Assembly: GCF_002532045.1 (NCBI RefSeq)
Contig: NZ_NWTG01000013.1
Span: forward strand, 124,001 to 188,000
Direction of reading: 5' to 3'
DNA length: 64,000 nucleotides
Origin: Bradyrhizobium sp. C9
GTDB lineage: Bacteria; Pseudomonadota; Alphaproteobacteria; Rhizobiales; Xanthobacteraceae
A program made the translations under genes and the position numbers. The notes under the pieces are model-generated. The model worked only from the letters and a program-made list of their open reading frames with translations, had not been told where the DNA came from and made no database searches. Below, in pieces: positions 8,720 to 16,380 of the stretch (positions within the stretch are counted from its first letter, which is position 1; each line of letters starts with the position of its first letter).

Positions 8720-9313
8720 ATGCGCATCGCACTCTTCGTCCTGACGATGGTGATCGGAGCCTTGAGCTCCGGCACCGCATTCGCCCAGTCCGAGACCGAC
8801 CGCCTGCGCGACGCCCTGCGCAGCGCGACGGCGCAGACCCGTGCGCTGGAAGACCAGCGCACGGCGTTGCAGGCCAAAGTCGCCGACGCCGACCGCGAAA
8901 AGGCGGCGGCCAAGAAGGAGGTCGACGACCTCAAGGCGCAGCTGAAGAAGGCCGACAAGGAACATCGCGACGCCGTCGACGAGTTCAATCAGCGGCTCGC
9001 CGAACGCGACGAGACGCTGGAGAAGTGGAAGTCGGCGTATGAGGAGGCGGCCACCGTTGCCCGCACCAAGGACGCCGAGCGCGCCAAGTTCGAAGGTGAG
9101 GCCACCGCCTACAAGGCCAGCACCAAGAGCTGCATCGCCAAGAACACCCAGCTGATCAAGGCCGGCAAGGAGATGGTGCAACGCTACAAGGACCTGACCA
9201 TCGGCGAGATCGTGGTCTCGCGCGAGCCGATGATTCAGCAGCGCCGCGTCGAAATCCAGAATCAGCTGCAGGAAAGCCAGGACAAATTCCTCGATCAGAA
9301 GGTGTATCCATGA
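8720..9313 (+). CDS. Periplasmic coiled-coil protein of unknown function
   Basis: The 197-residue product has a clear signal peptide (MRIALFVLTMVIGALSSGTAFA) and then a long charged heptad-rich coiled coil (about residues 25-120, with many Asp/Lys/Glu/Ala), followed by a short C-terminal region containing a Cys (KSCIAKNTQL). It starts two bases after the porin stop and its stop overlaps the start of the isomerase gene, so it is part of the same operon. By architecture it resembles periplasmic spacers or adaptors such as CpoB-like proteins that work with TonB/Tol systems, but I cannot assign a family. Confidence 0.7.
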   Translation: MRIALFVLTMVIGALSSGTAFAQSETDRLRDALRSATAQTRALEDQRTALQAKVADADREKAAAKKEVDDLKAQLKKADKEHRDAVDEFNQRLAERDETLEKWKSAYEEAATVARTKDAERAKFEGEATAYKASTKSCIAKNTQLIKAGKEMVQRYKDLTIGEIVVSREPMIQQRRVEIQNQLQESQDKFLDQKVYP

Positions 9314-10368
9314 CGACCGCCCTTATTGTGAAGTCGCTCCGGTCGATCGGTCTCGCCGCCGGAATGACCGCTGCCTTGGCGGCTTTCGCTGTGCCGCTCG
9401 TTGCCTCGGCGCAGGCCCAGACGCAGGCTCCCGCGCCGCGGACAGTGCAGGCTCCGGTCAGGAAGCCGCAGCCACAGCCCGCGGCGCAGGCGCAAGCCGC
9501 CGCGACGCCCGCCCCGGTCGCTGCCGCGCCGAAGCCCGTCGCCGCGCCCGAGAATGTCATCGCGCGGGTCGGCGACACCAACGTCTCGGCCGATGATCTC
9601 CGCAGCTATGTCGCAGCCCTTGCCCCGCGCGAGCAGGCTGCGCTGGCCAAGGATCCGGCCACGCTGAGCCAGGCGGTCCGGCTGCTGCTCGCCAACCGCC
9701 TCGTGCTGCAGGAAGCGGTGGCGAAGAAGTGGGATCAGCAACCCGCCGTCGCCGCGCAGCTCGAGCGGGCGCGCGAGGGCGCGGTGGTCGAGCTCTACCT
9801 GCAATCGGTATCGACGCCGCCGGCCAATTTCCCGAGCGAGGACGATCTGCAGAAGGTCTACGAGGCCAATCGCGCCGCCTTCCTGATGCCGCGGCAATTC
9901 CAGCTCTCGCAGATCTTCGTCGCCGCTCCGAAGGAGGGCGACAAGTCCGCCGAGGACAAGGCGAAGCTGGAGCTCGACGATTTGCAGCGCAAGCTGAAGG
10001 CGCCGGGAGCCGACTTCGCGGCGATCGCGCGCGGCGACAACAACGCCGCCAAGGATGCCGGCGATCTCGGCTGGGTGGCCGAGAACCAGATCCGTCCGGA
10101 GATCCGCAACCAGGTGATGGGGCTGGCCAAGAACAGCATGTCCGAGCCGATCAAGCTCGACGACGGCTGGCACATCATCAAGCTGATCGACACCAAGGCG
10201 TCCTATACCCGCACCTTGCCCGAAGTGCGCGACCAGCTGGTGCTGCAGATCCGCTCCGAGCGGTCGAACATGATGCGGCGGGCCTACCTCGCCGAGCTGC
10301 TGAAGCAGCATCCGCCCGTCCTCAACGAGCTTGCCCTGTCGAGCCTGCTCGACGCGTCGAAGAAATAA
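9310..10368 (+). CDS. Periplasmic peptidyl-prolyl isomerase (SurA/PpiC parvulin type)
   Basis: Chaperone/isomerase that helps outer-membrane or secreted proteins fold in the periplasm. The 352 residues comprise a signal peptide (to about residue 37), an Ala/Pro/Gln-rich linker, a SurA_N-like helical domain (about 77-180, NVIARVGDTNVSADDLRSYV) and a parvulin rotamase domain (about 195-300, QLSQIFVAAP ... DLGWVAENQIRPEIRNQV ... LDDGWHIIKL), then a basic C-terminal helix. It overlaps the preceding coiled-coil gene by four bases. Its presence in a TpsB operon suggests a dedicated chaperone for the secreted substrate. Confidence 0.88.
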   Translation: MTTALIVKSLRSIGLAAGMTAALAAFAVPLVASAQAQTQAPAPRTVQAPVRKPQPQPAAQAQAAATPAPVAAAPKPVAAPENVIARVGDTNVSADDLRSYVAALAPREQAALAKDPATLSQAVRLLLANRLVLQEAVAKKWDQQPAVAAQLERAREGAVVELYLQSVSTPPANFPSEDDLQKVYEANRAAFLMPRQFQLSQIFVAAPKEGDKSAEDKAKLELDDLQRKLKAPGADFAAIARGDNNAAKDAGDLGWVAENQIRPEIRNQVMGLAKNSMSEPIKLDDGWHIIKLIDTKASYTRTLPEVRDQLVLQIRSERSNMMRRAYLAELLKQHPPVLNELALSSLLDASKK

Positions 10369-10381
10369 CACGGAGACCAAA

Positions 10382-10912
10382 ATGTCCGAGATCATCACCA
10401 AACTCACCATCGAAGGATTGCGCGACAGCTTCCAGAATGTCGGCTATCGCGTCGAAACGCTGACCGATCCGATCGCCAACACGACCTATCTGCGCTCCGC
10501 GACGGCGGGGCTCGGCTTCGAGATCAGGCCGGGAAACCAGCTCGTCGGCGAGGAGCAGAGTTTCGTCGACGCCGCGCTGGTCACCACGCTCCAGGTGCAG
10601 GGCGAGCTGCCGCTCGACCTCGTCAATCACTGGAACACGACGCGGCGGTTCGGGCGGTTGCAGTTCAGCCAACCGTTCCTGCTGTTCTGCCTCGATGTCT
10701 CCGTGGCCGGTGGCGTGGCGCCGAACTTCGTGCGGGCGCAGATCGAGGTCTGGGACCGCCTGGTTCAGGAGCTGATCGCCTATCTGCGCGAGGAGCTGCC
10801 GAAGATTGTCGCCCGGAATGGCGCTGCGGCTGCCCCGCAGCCGGGTGCGCCAGCCCAGCAGCCGGCGCACGAGCACGCCGCGGAAGCGGGATCGGTTCCC
10901 ACCATCCAGTAG
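10382..10912 (+). CDS. YbjN domain-containing protein
   Basis: The 176-residue cytoplasmic protein matches the YbjN/type III secretion chaperone-like fold: an N-terminal helix (LTIEGLRDSFQNVGYRVE), beta strands, and the VNHWNTTRRFGRLQF segment followed by LLFCLDVSVAGGV. The C-terminus is an Ala/Pro/Gln-rich tail. The ATG at 10382 has GGAG eight bases upstream. It lies 13 bases after the isomerase gene and continues the operon. YbjN-like folds resemble secretion chaperones, so a role as a cytoplasmic chaperone for the exported substrate is plausible but inferred. Confidence 0.75.
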   Translation: MSEIITKLTIEGLRDSFQNVGYRVETLTDPIANTTYLRSATAGLGFEIRPGNQLVGEEQSFVDAALVTTLQVQGELPLDLVNHWNTTRRFGRLQFSQPFLLFCLDVSVAGGVAPNFVRAQIEVWDRLVQELIAYLREELPKIVARNGAAAAPQPGAPAQQPAHEHAAEAGSVPTIQ

Positions 10913-10951
10913 CCCGCGCGCACGGGCGAGCATCAGGACCGCAACCGATCC

Positions 10952-11845
10952 ATGAATGACGGTGCCTCAACGATGAAGGCGGGCAGCTTCAGCCGATGGC
11001 GGAAGCTGCTGGATCCTGCTCGTCACCGGGGCGGCCGCATCGCAGCCTGTGGTCTTGTGCTCGCGCTTTGTCTTGCGCAGCCCGCTCACGCGGAGCAGGC
11101 GACGCCGGCATCGTCATTCAGCACGCGCTTTGCCGCCGTCGAGTCGGCAGACCCTTCAGCCGACGCCACGGCAAAGCCGCCGGCCGAGGCGACGACGAAG
11201 CCGGCCGCGCCGGCCAAAGACGCGGTGAAGGACGCGCCGAAGGACGGTGGCGGGAAAACGCTCCCGTTTCCGCCCGCAAGCCAGCCCGCGGTGTCTGACG
11301 CGCGCCTGCGCTATCGCGCGCTGATCGAGAAGGAGGCGGCGGGAAGCGGGCTCGCGCCCGAGATCGCCGAGGCGGTGATGGGCGTGGAGAGCGGCTACAA
11401 TCCCGACGTGATCGGCGGCGTCGGCGAAATCGGGCTGATGCAGCTGCTGCCGTCGACCGCGCGCATGCTGGGCTTCTCCGGCTCGCTTGCCGAACTCGCG
11501 ATTCCCGAAAACAACATTCACTTCGGTGTCATGTATCTTGCGCAGGCGTGGCGCCTTGCCGGCGGTGACCTGTGCACCGCAGTCATGAAGTACCGCGCGG
11601 GTCATGGCGAGACCCGCTTCTCCTATCTGTCGGTGAATTATTGCGTGGCGGTGCGCAGCCGGCTGTTTGCCCGCGGCTTTCGGGTGACGGGAACCGTACC
11701 GGTCGCGACCTTCGGCGAACCGGGCCGTGCCGGCGGATGCGGCCGCAAATGCCTCGGCGGCGGCGGGCGCATCGGCCGCGTCGATCTGGTCGCGCTCAAC
11801 ACGCGGCTCAATGCGCTTGTGATCCAGGCCCGGGGAGGGAAATAG
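10952..11845 (+). CDS. Lytic transglycosylase (SLT domain)
   Basis: Cleaves peptidoglycan glycan strands, probably to open the wall for an envelope machine. In 297 residues: a signal-like hydrophobic segment (about 28-48), an Ala/Pro/Lys-rich linker, and an SLT domain (about 115-245). The catalytic Glu is E146 in AVMGVESGYNP, followed by the typical GEIGLMQLLPSTARMLG and LCTAVMKYRAGHGET motifs. A second in-frame ATG at 10973 would shorten it by seven residues. It sits about 40 bases after the YbjN gene and closes the main run of operon genes, fitting wall remodelling during assembly of the TpsB/TonB system. Confidence 0.87.
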   Translation: MNDGASTMKAGSFSRWRKLLDPARHRGGRIAACGLVLALCLAQPAHAEQATPASSFSTRFAAVESADPSADATAKPPAEATTKPAAPAKDAVKDAPKDGGGKTLPFPPASQPAVSDARLRYRALIEKEAAGSGLAPEIAEAVMGVESGYNPDVIGGVGEIGLMQLLPSTARMLGFSGSLAELAIPENNIHFGVMYLAQAWRLAGGDLCTAVMKYRAGHGETRFSYLSVNYCVAVRSRLFARGFRVTGTVPVATFGEPGRAGGCGRKCLGGGGRIGRVDLVALNTRLNALVIQARGGK

Positions 11846-11954
11846 CAAGGCCGCGCCTCCCTCGTTCAAGTCGTTGCCTTGATATCCTCGCTTGATATCT
11901 GCCCTTGGCTTCCTATCGTTCGAAACAGTTCTGGTTCTGCAAGGAGCAGTGCCG

Positions 11955-12407
11955 ATGAAGGTGATCATGTCGGCGATCGTCATTGCCGGGTTGTCCGCGA
12001 TGCAGGCGCAGGCGCAAACGCAGACGCACACGCCGCTTCCGGAAGTTGTCGTCGGCACACCGCCGCCGACGCTCAACCTTAACCGCGACACCAGTGGCGG
12101 CACACCGCCGCCCACGCTCAACCTCAACCGCGATACCCGTGGCAGCACCGGCCGGGCTGCGGCAAGAGGCGCGCCTGCCGGGGGCTGCGGCGATGCCGCC
12201 TCGCTTGGCTGTATCAATGAGCGGTTGAAGAAGCAGGTCGATCAGGTCAATCCGCCCGTGACCAACACGCCGCCGATCGATGCGAAATCGCAGGATCTCA
12301 AGGTGGGCGTGGTCAACATCCCGGCGGTGCAGCAGCAATATGGCCGCAACTTCGGGGTCTCGGCCTTTCCCTATCGCCCGGCGGCGCCCGTTTACAGTCA
12401 TCGATAA
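11955..12407 (+). CDS. Small secreted protein with a 15-residue tandem repeat, function unknown
   Basis: The 150-residue product has a signal peptide (MKVIMSAIVIAGLSAMQAQA) and two consecutive copies of a 15-residue unit GTPPPTLNLNRDT-x-G, then a Gly/Ala stretch, two Cys residues (GGCGDAASLGC) and a C-terminal segment with VPAVQQQYGRN-like sequence (IPAVQQQYGRNFGV). AAGGAG lies about nine bases before the ATG. I recognise no domain. It lies about 110 bases downstream of the transglycosylase and may be an accessory of that operon or independent. Confidence 0.65.
   Translation: MKVIMSAIVIAGLSAMQAQAQTQTHTPLPEVVVGTPPPTLNLNRDTSGGTPPPTLNLNRDTRGSTGRAAARGAPAGGCGDAASLGCINERLKKQVDQVNPPVTNTPPIDAKSQDLKVGVVNIPAVQQQYGRNFGVSAFPYRPAAPVYSHR
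12054..12143 (+). repeat. 45-bp tandem repeat, two copies, inside a secreted protein gene
   Basis: Two direct copies, 12054-12098 and 12099-12143, each beginning GGCACACCGCCGCC and encoding GTPPPTLNLNRDT plus two residues. The copies differ at a handful of bases, mostly at third positions, which suggests an old duplication kept under selection rather than a recent slippage. Confidence 0.85.
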
Positions 12408-12505
12408 CGCGTGCGATGCGCGTCTGTTTCTCAGAGATCGTGACGCCGTCACATTTCTGACGATGGGCATGTGGAAAATAGAGAGAGCAACGGTTTGCTG
12501 ATTCC

Positions 12506-12697
12506 ATGCGAAAATCTGACGTGACGTGCCCCCATTGCCAGGCCGGCTACCGCCGGATCGAATTGACGTCGAAGGGCGGCATCCCCGGCGAGTTTCGATG
12601 CCTGGTGTGTGACCAATTGATCGAGCTGATGGACGGTTCGACCGATGTCGCTTTTCGGCTGACGGTGCAGCCGGGCAAGACGTCCTACGCGTATTAG
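12506..12697 (+). CDS. Small zinc-ribbon-like protein
   Basis: A 63-residue protein with two CxxC pairs (CPHC at residues 8-11 and CLVC near 32-35) in a pattern expected to bind one zinc ion, followed by a hydrophobic/acidic segment (DQLIELMDGSTDVAF). No further domain is present. It is probably a small DNA-, RNA- or protein-binding zinc ribbon. Spacing from the preceding gene is about 100 bases; it is convergent with the AraC gene that follows. Confidence 0.65.
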   Translation: MRKSDVTCPHCQAGYRRIELTSKGGIPGEFRCLVCDQLIELMDGSTDVAFRLTVQPGKTSYAY

Positions 12698-12743
12698 CGC
12701 CGGCGTCCGCGCCATCGAGGCGGCGAGCGGTCGCGGCCCGCCA

Positions 12744-13784
12744 TCATTCGCCGCGGATATCGCTCGGGGCCTTGTTGGTCCAGCGGTGAAACGCGCGGCG
12801 GAAGTTTGCCGCATCGCTGAAGCCGAGCGCCAATGCGATATCGTCATTGGCCAGCGTCGTGCTGCGGAGATATTTCAGCGCAATCTGGGTCCGCAGTTCG
12901 TCATGCAGTCCCCGAAAGGAAAAGCCCTGCTGACGAAGCTGGCGGCGCAACGAACGCTCGTTCGCGCCCAGCAATTTGGCAATGGCTTCGAAGGTCGGGG
13001 GATTGGCGATGTCGCGAAGCAGGATGGCGCGGATTTTTCCGGCAATGCCGGTCCGCAATCTCAAGTCACCGAGCAAGTCGTCGCAGAGGGCGACGATGGT
13101 CGGATACGTCGTCTTGTTGCCGAGGTCCGCGCTGCGGTCCAGCAATTGCGCCTTGAAGACGATCTGGTTGGCCGGCTGATCGAAGCGCACCGGGCACCCG
13201 ACATGATCGAGCGGAAGATCGAAGTCCTGTGCCCGCGGGTAGGCGAGCGTGATTTCAGAGGGAGCGAAGCCTGGTCCCATGATGTCGCGCATCAGCGAAA
13301 TGTGGATGCCGATCTGCATCTCGGTGACGAACCGGTAGAGCGTGGAATCGGCCAGTGCGTTCAGATTGGGCTCGATGATCCATCTCGCATGGGCCTTGTC
13401 CTCGCAGAATTCGATCGTCGCCAGCGGCGCGGCGAGCGCGTGGTAGCGCATCGCGAATTCCATGGCCTTGCGAAAGTCCGGGCAGCACAGCAGCGCATAG
13501 CCGTACATTCCGTAAGTCGAGATGTGGATCGACGCGCCGATGCGATAGGGCAAATGACGGTCGGTCGACAGGCGCAGTGCGTTTTGACAAACCGTCATCA
13601 GCTGCGTCAGCGAAATCCGTGCCTGCGGCGAATGGACGTCGGCCAGCGGAATGCGGGTGTCGCGAAGGATGGCGTCGGCCGGAACGCCGGCGCCGGCCAG
13701 CATGTCGAAGACGGCGCCGAGCTTGGTGGTCTCATAGACCTTGTCGCCGGTACCGACGGTCAGGATGTCGTTGCGGGAGCCCAC
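12744..13784 (-). CDS. AraC-family transcriptional regulator (OruR/arabinose-binding-like N-terminus)
   Basis: About 346 residues. The N-terminal part (LGAVFDMLAGAGVPADAILRD ... YGMYGYALLCCPDFRKAMEFA) matches the AraC_binding_2/OruR-type ligand domain found in PHA- and lipid-related AraC regulators; the C-terminal 90 residues hold two helix-turn-helix motifs (LLGANERSLRRQLRQQGFSF and DIALALGFSDAANFRRAFHRW). A GTG at 13784 is used here, with GAAGAGG just upstream; a TTG at 13814 is an in-frame alternative. It is divergent from the acyl-CoA ligase/PHA cluster and is the likely regulator of that cluster, perhaps sensing a fatty acid or acyl-CoA. Confidence 0.85.
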   Translation of the reverse strand: MGSRNDILTVGTGDKVYETTKLGAVFDMLAGAGVPADAILRDTRIPLADVHSPQARISLTQLMTVCQNALRLSTDRHLPYRIGASIHISTYGMYGYALLCCPDFRKAMEFAMRYHALAAPLATIEFCEDKAHARWIIEPNLNALADSTLYRFVTEMQIGIHISLMRDIMGPGFAPSEITLAYPRAQDFDLPLDHVGCPVRFDQPANQIVFKAQLLDRSADLGNKTTYPTIVALCDDLLGDLRLRTGIAGKIRAILLRDIANPPTFEAIAKLLGANERSLRRQLRQQGFSFRGLHDELRTQIALKYLRSTTLANDDIALALGFSDAANFRRAFHRWTNKAPSDIRGE

Positions 13785-14211
13785 AGGCCTCTTCAGTCGT
13801 GTGGTTGGTTGCAAAGTGAACCAGCCTTTCCTTCAGTCCGGAAGCCGTGCCCCGCGAAACTGGCCCGAGTGGATTTCCGTTCGCGAGCCTTTGGAACATA
13901 GCCGGTTCGCGCCAAAACCCAAGACTCATCAATGGGTCTCCCGTGTTGCGAGGCAGCAAAAGGGGCGCGGGAAACGCAGACTGCGACGAGGATAGCAAAA
14001 CACCGGTTGCCGTCGATGACGGCACTCTGTCCGGTTCAGACCCGGCTCGTGTCCGTTTCGGACCTTCACAAATCTCGGGCGCCACGCGACGCTTCGTCCT
14101 AATGTCACACGGGTCAGACCGTCGTGATGCAGCACGGTAGACCACACGATCCGCTCGCTTAGAACTGCGGACGCAACGGTCGGAGGACATGCCAGGTCGA
14201 GGGAGGCTTCC
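13785..14211. promoter_or_regulatory. Divergent control region between the AraC gene and the PHA cluster
   Basis: A 427-base region without a convincing gene. It holds two related decamers, GGTTCAGACC (14033-14042) and GGGTCAGACC (14111-14120); the second contains the inverted repeat GGTC-A-GACC. They lie about 170 and 92 bases before the acyl-CoA ligase ATG and are candidate AraC-type operators. A strong ribosome site (GAGGGAGG) precedes the ATG at 14212. The short open frames here have no recognisable product. Confidence 0.45.
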
Positions 14212-15864
14212 ATGGTCGGAAGGCTGATTCAGACTGCCCAATCCGCCTATCACTATCCGCTCATCTTCAAGCAGCTATGGCATACGCCGAGCGTGCAGGC
14301 GCCGGACCAGGAGATCGTCTATCGCGATCTCAAGCGTCAGACCTATCGACAGACCAGGGAACGGATCGGCCGCCTCGCCTCGGCACTCAGCAAGGCAGGC
14401 GTCGAGCCCGGCGACACCGTCGGGGTGCTCGAATGGGACAGTCATCGCTTCCTCGAAGCCTTCTTCGCAATCCCGATGATGGGCGCCGTGCTCCAGACGG
14501 TGAACGTCCGCCTGTCGCCAGAGCAGATCGCCTATACGATCGAGCACGCCGGCGCATCGACGCTGCTGGTCAATGAAGAGTTCGTCGGACTGCTTGAAGG
14601 CATCAAGGCGCAGTTGCCCAAGGTCAAGCGGATGATCGTGATGTCGGACAAGCCGTCGCCGCAGACCGGCAGCCTGTCCTTCATCGGCGAATATGAGAAC
14701 CTGCTTGGCGCGGCCTCGCCGGACTACGACTTTCCCGATTTCGACGAGAACACCCAGGCCACCACCTTCTACACGACCGGCACCACCGGTCTGCCCAAAG
14801 GCGTCTATTACAGCCACCGCCAGCTGGTGCTGCACACGATCGCAGGACTAGCGCTGTTCGGCATGGCCGGGTCGCAGGGGCGCTTCTCGCGCGACGACGT
14901 CTACATGCCGATCACGCCGATGTTCCACGTTCACGCCTGGGGCTTCCCGTGGTCGGCGACGCTGGCCGGCACCAAGCAGGTCTATCCCGGCCGCTACGAG
15001 CCGGCGATGCTGGTCAAGCTGATCAAGAGCGAAGGCGTCACCTTCACGCACGGCGTGCCGACCATCCTGCAGATGCTGCTCAACGCCGCCACTGCGGCCA
15101 AGGTCGACCTCCAAGGTCTCAAGATGGTGATCGGCGGCTCGGCGTTGCCGAAGGCGCTGGCGAAGCAGGCGATGGACGCCGGCATCGACATCTTCGCGGG
15201 TTACGGCATGTCGGAAACCGGCCCGCTTGCCGCGGTCTCCCATGTCCAATCCAGGGATCTCAGCGGCGATCCCGACGGCGAGGTCGAATTCCGTACCCGC
15301 GCCGGCATGGCCGGCCCGCTGGTCGATCTGCGCATCGTCGATCCCGACATGAAGGACGTGCCGCATGACGGCAAGTCGGCCGGCGAGATCGTGCTGCGGG
15401 CGCCCTGGCTCACCCAGGGCTACTTCAACAATCCCGAAGGCTCGGAGCAGCTCTGGGAAGGCGGCTATCTGCACACCAGCGATATCGCCGTGGTCAGCCC
15501 GGGCGGCTACGTCCAGATCACCGACCGGATCAAGGATGTGATCAAGACCGGCGGCGAATGGGTTTCCTCGCTGCAGATCGAGGATCTGATCTCGCAATGC
15601 GCCGGCGTGGCCGAGGCCGCGGTGATCGGCGTCAAGGACGAGAAATGGGGCGAGCGGCCGCTCGCGCTGGTGGTCAAGAAGCCGTCGGGTGCCGACGGCC
15701 TCAGCGACGGCGCCATCAAGGACCATCTCAAGGTGTTCGCCGACAAGGGCGTGATCTCGAAATACGGCATCCCTGGCAAGATCCTGTTCATCGACAGCAT
15801 TCCCAAGACCAGCGTCGGCAAGATCAACAAGAAGGAGCTGCGCGAGCTTTACGGCGACATGTAA
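14212..15864 (+). CDS. Fatty-acid--CoA ligase (AMP-forming)
   Basis: Activates a free fatty acid to acyl-CoA using ATP. The 550-residue protein has all ANL-superfamily motifs: the phosphate loop TFYTTGTTGLPKG (about residue 184), the GYGMSETGP motif, YLHTSDIA, the hinge region ITDRIKDVIKTGGEWVSS, and a near-C-terminal catalytic Lys region (PKTSVGKINKKELR). Length is typical of medium/long-chain acyl-CoA ligases. It is the first gene of the PHA cluster, so it probably supplies acyl-CoA that is channelled through beta-oxidation intermediates to polymer. Chain-length preference cannot be read from sequence. Confidence 0.92.
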   Translation: MVGRLIQTAQSAYHYPLIFKQLWHTPSVQAPDQEIVYRDLKRQTYRQTRERIGRLASALSKAGVEPGDTVGVLEWDSHRFLEAFFAIPMMGAVLQTVNVRLSPEQIAYTIEHAGASTLLVNEEFVGLLEGIKAQLPKVKRMIVMSDKPSPQTGSLSFIGEYENLLGAASPDYDFPDFDENTQATTFYTTGTTGLPKGVYYSHRQLVLHTIAGLALFGMAGSQGRFSRDDVYMPITPMFHVHAWGFPWSATLAGTKQVYPGRYEPAMLVKLIKSEGVTFTHGVPTILQMLLNAATAAKVDLQGLKMVIGGSALPKALAKQAMDAGIDIFAGYGMSETGPLAAVSHVQSRDLSGDPDGEVEFRTRAGMAGPLVDLRIVDPDMKDVPHDGKSAGEIVLRAPWLTQGYFNNPEGSEQLWEGGYLHTSDIAVVSPGGYVQITDRIKDVIKTGGEWVSSLQIEDLISQCAGVAEAAVIGVKDEKWGERPLALVVKKPSGADGLSDGAIKDHLKVFADKGVISKYGIPGKILFIDSIPKTSVGKINKKELRELYGDM

Positions 15865-15903
15865 CGGCTCAACAGCCAGGAACGGATCGAGGAGGACGAC
15901 ATC

Positions 15904-16380
15904 ATGAGCAATCTCACTTTGGCCGGCCTCGGCGAACATGTTGGCAAGGAGCTCGGACTTTCCGACTGGGTCGCGATCGATCAGCAGCGTATCGACAATT
16001 TTGCGGCCTGCACCGGCGACCACCAATGGATCCATGTCGATGTCGAGCGCGCGAAACGGGAGAGCCCGTTCCGCGGTCCGATCGCGCATGGCTATTTGAC
16101 GCTCGCGATGGTGGCGCCGCTGGCCATGCAGGTCGGCATCATCCCGCGCGATGCCGCGGCCGGATTGAATTACGGGGTCGACAAGGTGCGCTTCCTGGCG
16201 CCGGTGCCATCAGGCGCGCGCGTGCGGCTGCGGGTGGTGCTGTCCGGCATCGAGCCGAGGGACGGCGGCCAGGTAATCATGAAGACCCTGAACACGCTGG
16301 AAGTCGAAGGATCGGAGAAGCCCGCTCTGATCGCCGAGACGCTGGCGCTTCTGATTCCCGCAGCGGGAGCCAAGCAATGA
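15904..16380 (+). CDS. MaoC-family (R)-specific enoyl-CoA hydratase
   Basis: Hot-dog fold hydratase of 158 residues. The catalytic pair is visible as D39 and H44 (ACTGDHQWIHVD), with the same five-residue spacing as Asp31/His36 of PhaJ, followed by the GPIAHGYLTLA segment. Such enzymes make (R)-3-hydroxyacyl-CoA, the substrate of PHA synthase. It has a GAGGA ribosome site just before ATG and its stop overlaps the phaC start (ATGA). Placement between the acyl-CoA ligase and phaC strongly supports a PhaJ-like role. Confidence 0.88.
   Translation: MSNLTLAGLGEHVGKELGLSDWVAIDQQRIDNFAACTGDHQWIHVDVERAKRESPFRGPIAHGYLTLAMVAPLAMQVGIIPRDAAAGLNYGVDKVRFLAPVPSGARVRLRVVLSGIEPRDGGQVIMKTLNTLEVEGSEKPALIAETLALLIPAAGAKQ

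Noticed and set aside
13732-14253. Minus-strand frame and small plus-strand frames in the AraC/PHA intergenic region
   Set aside because: No ribosome site, low-complexity translation, overlapping a likely control region.
15558-16376. Upstream extension of the phaC frame
   Set aside because: It covers the ligase and maoC genes in another frame; the real start overlaps the maoC stop at 16377.
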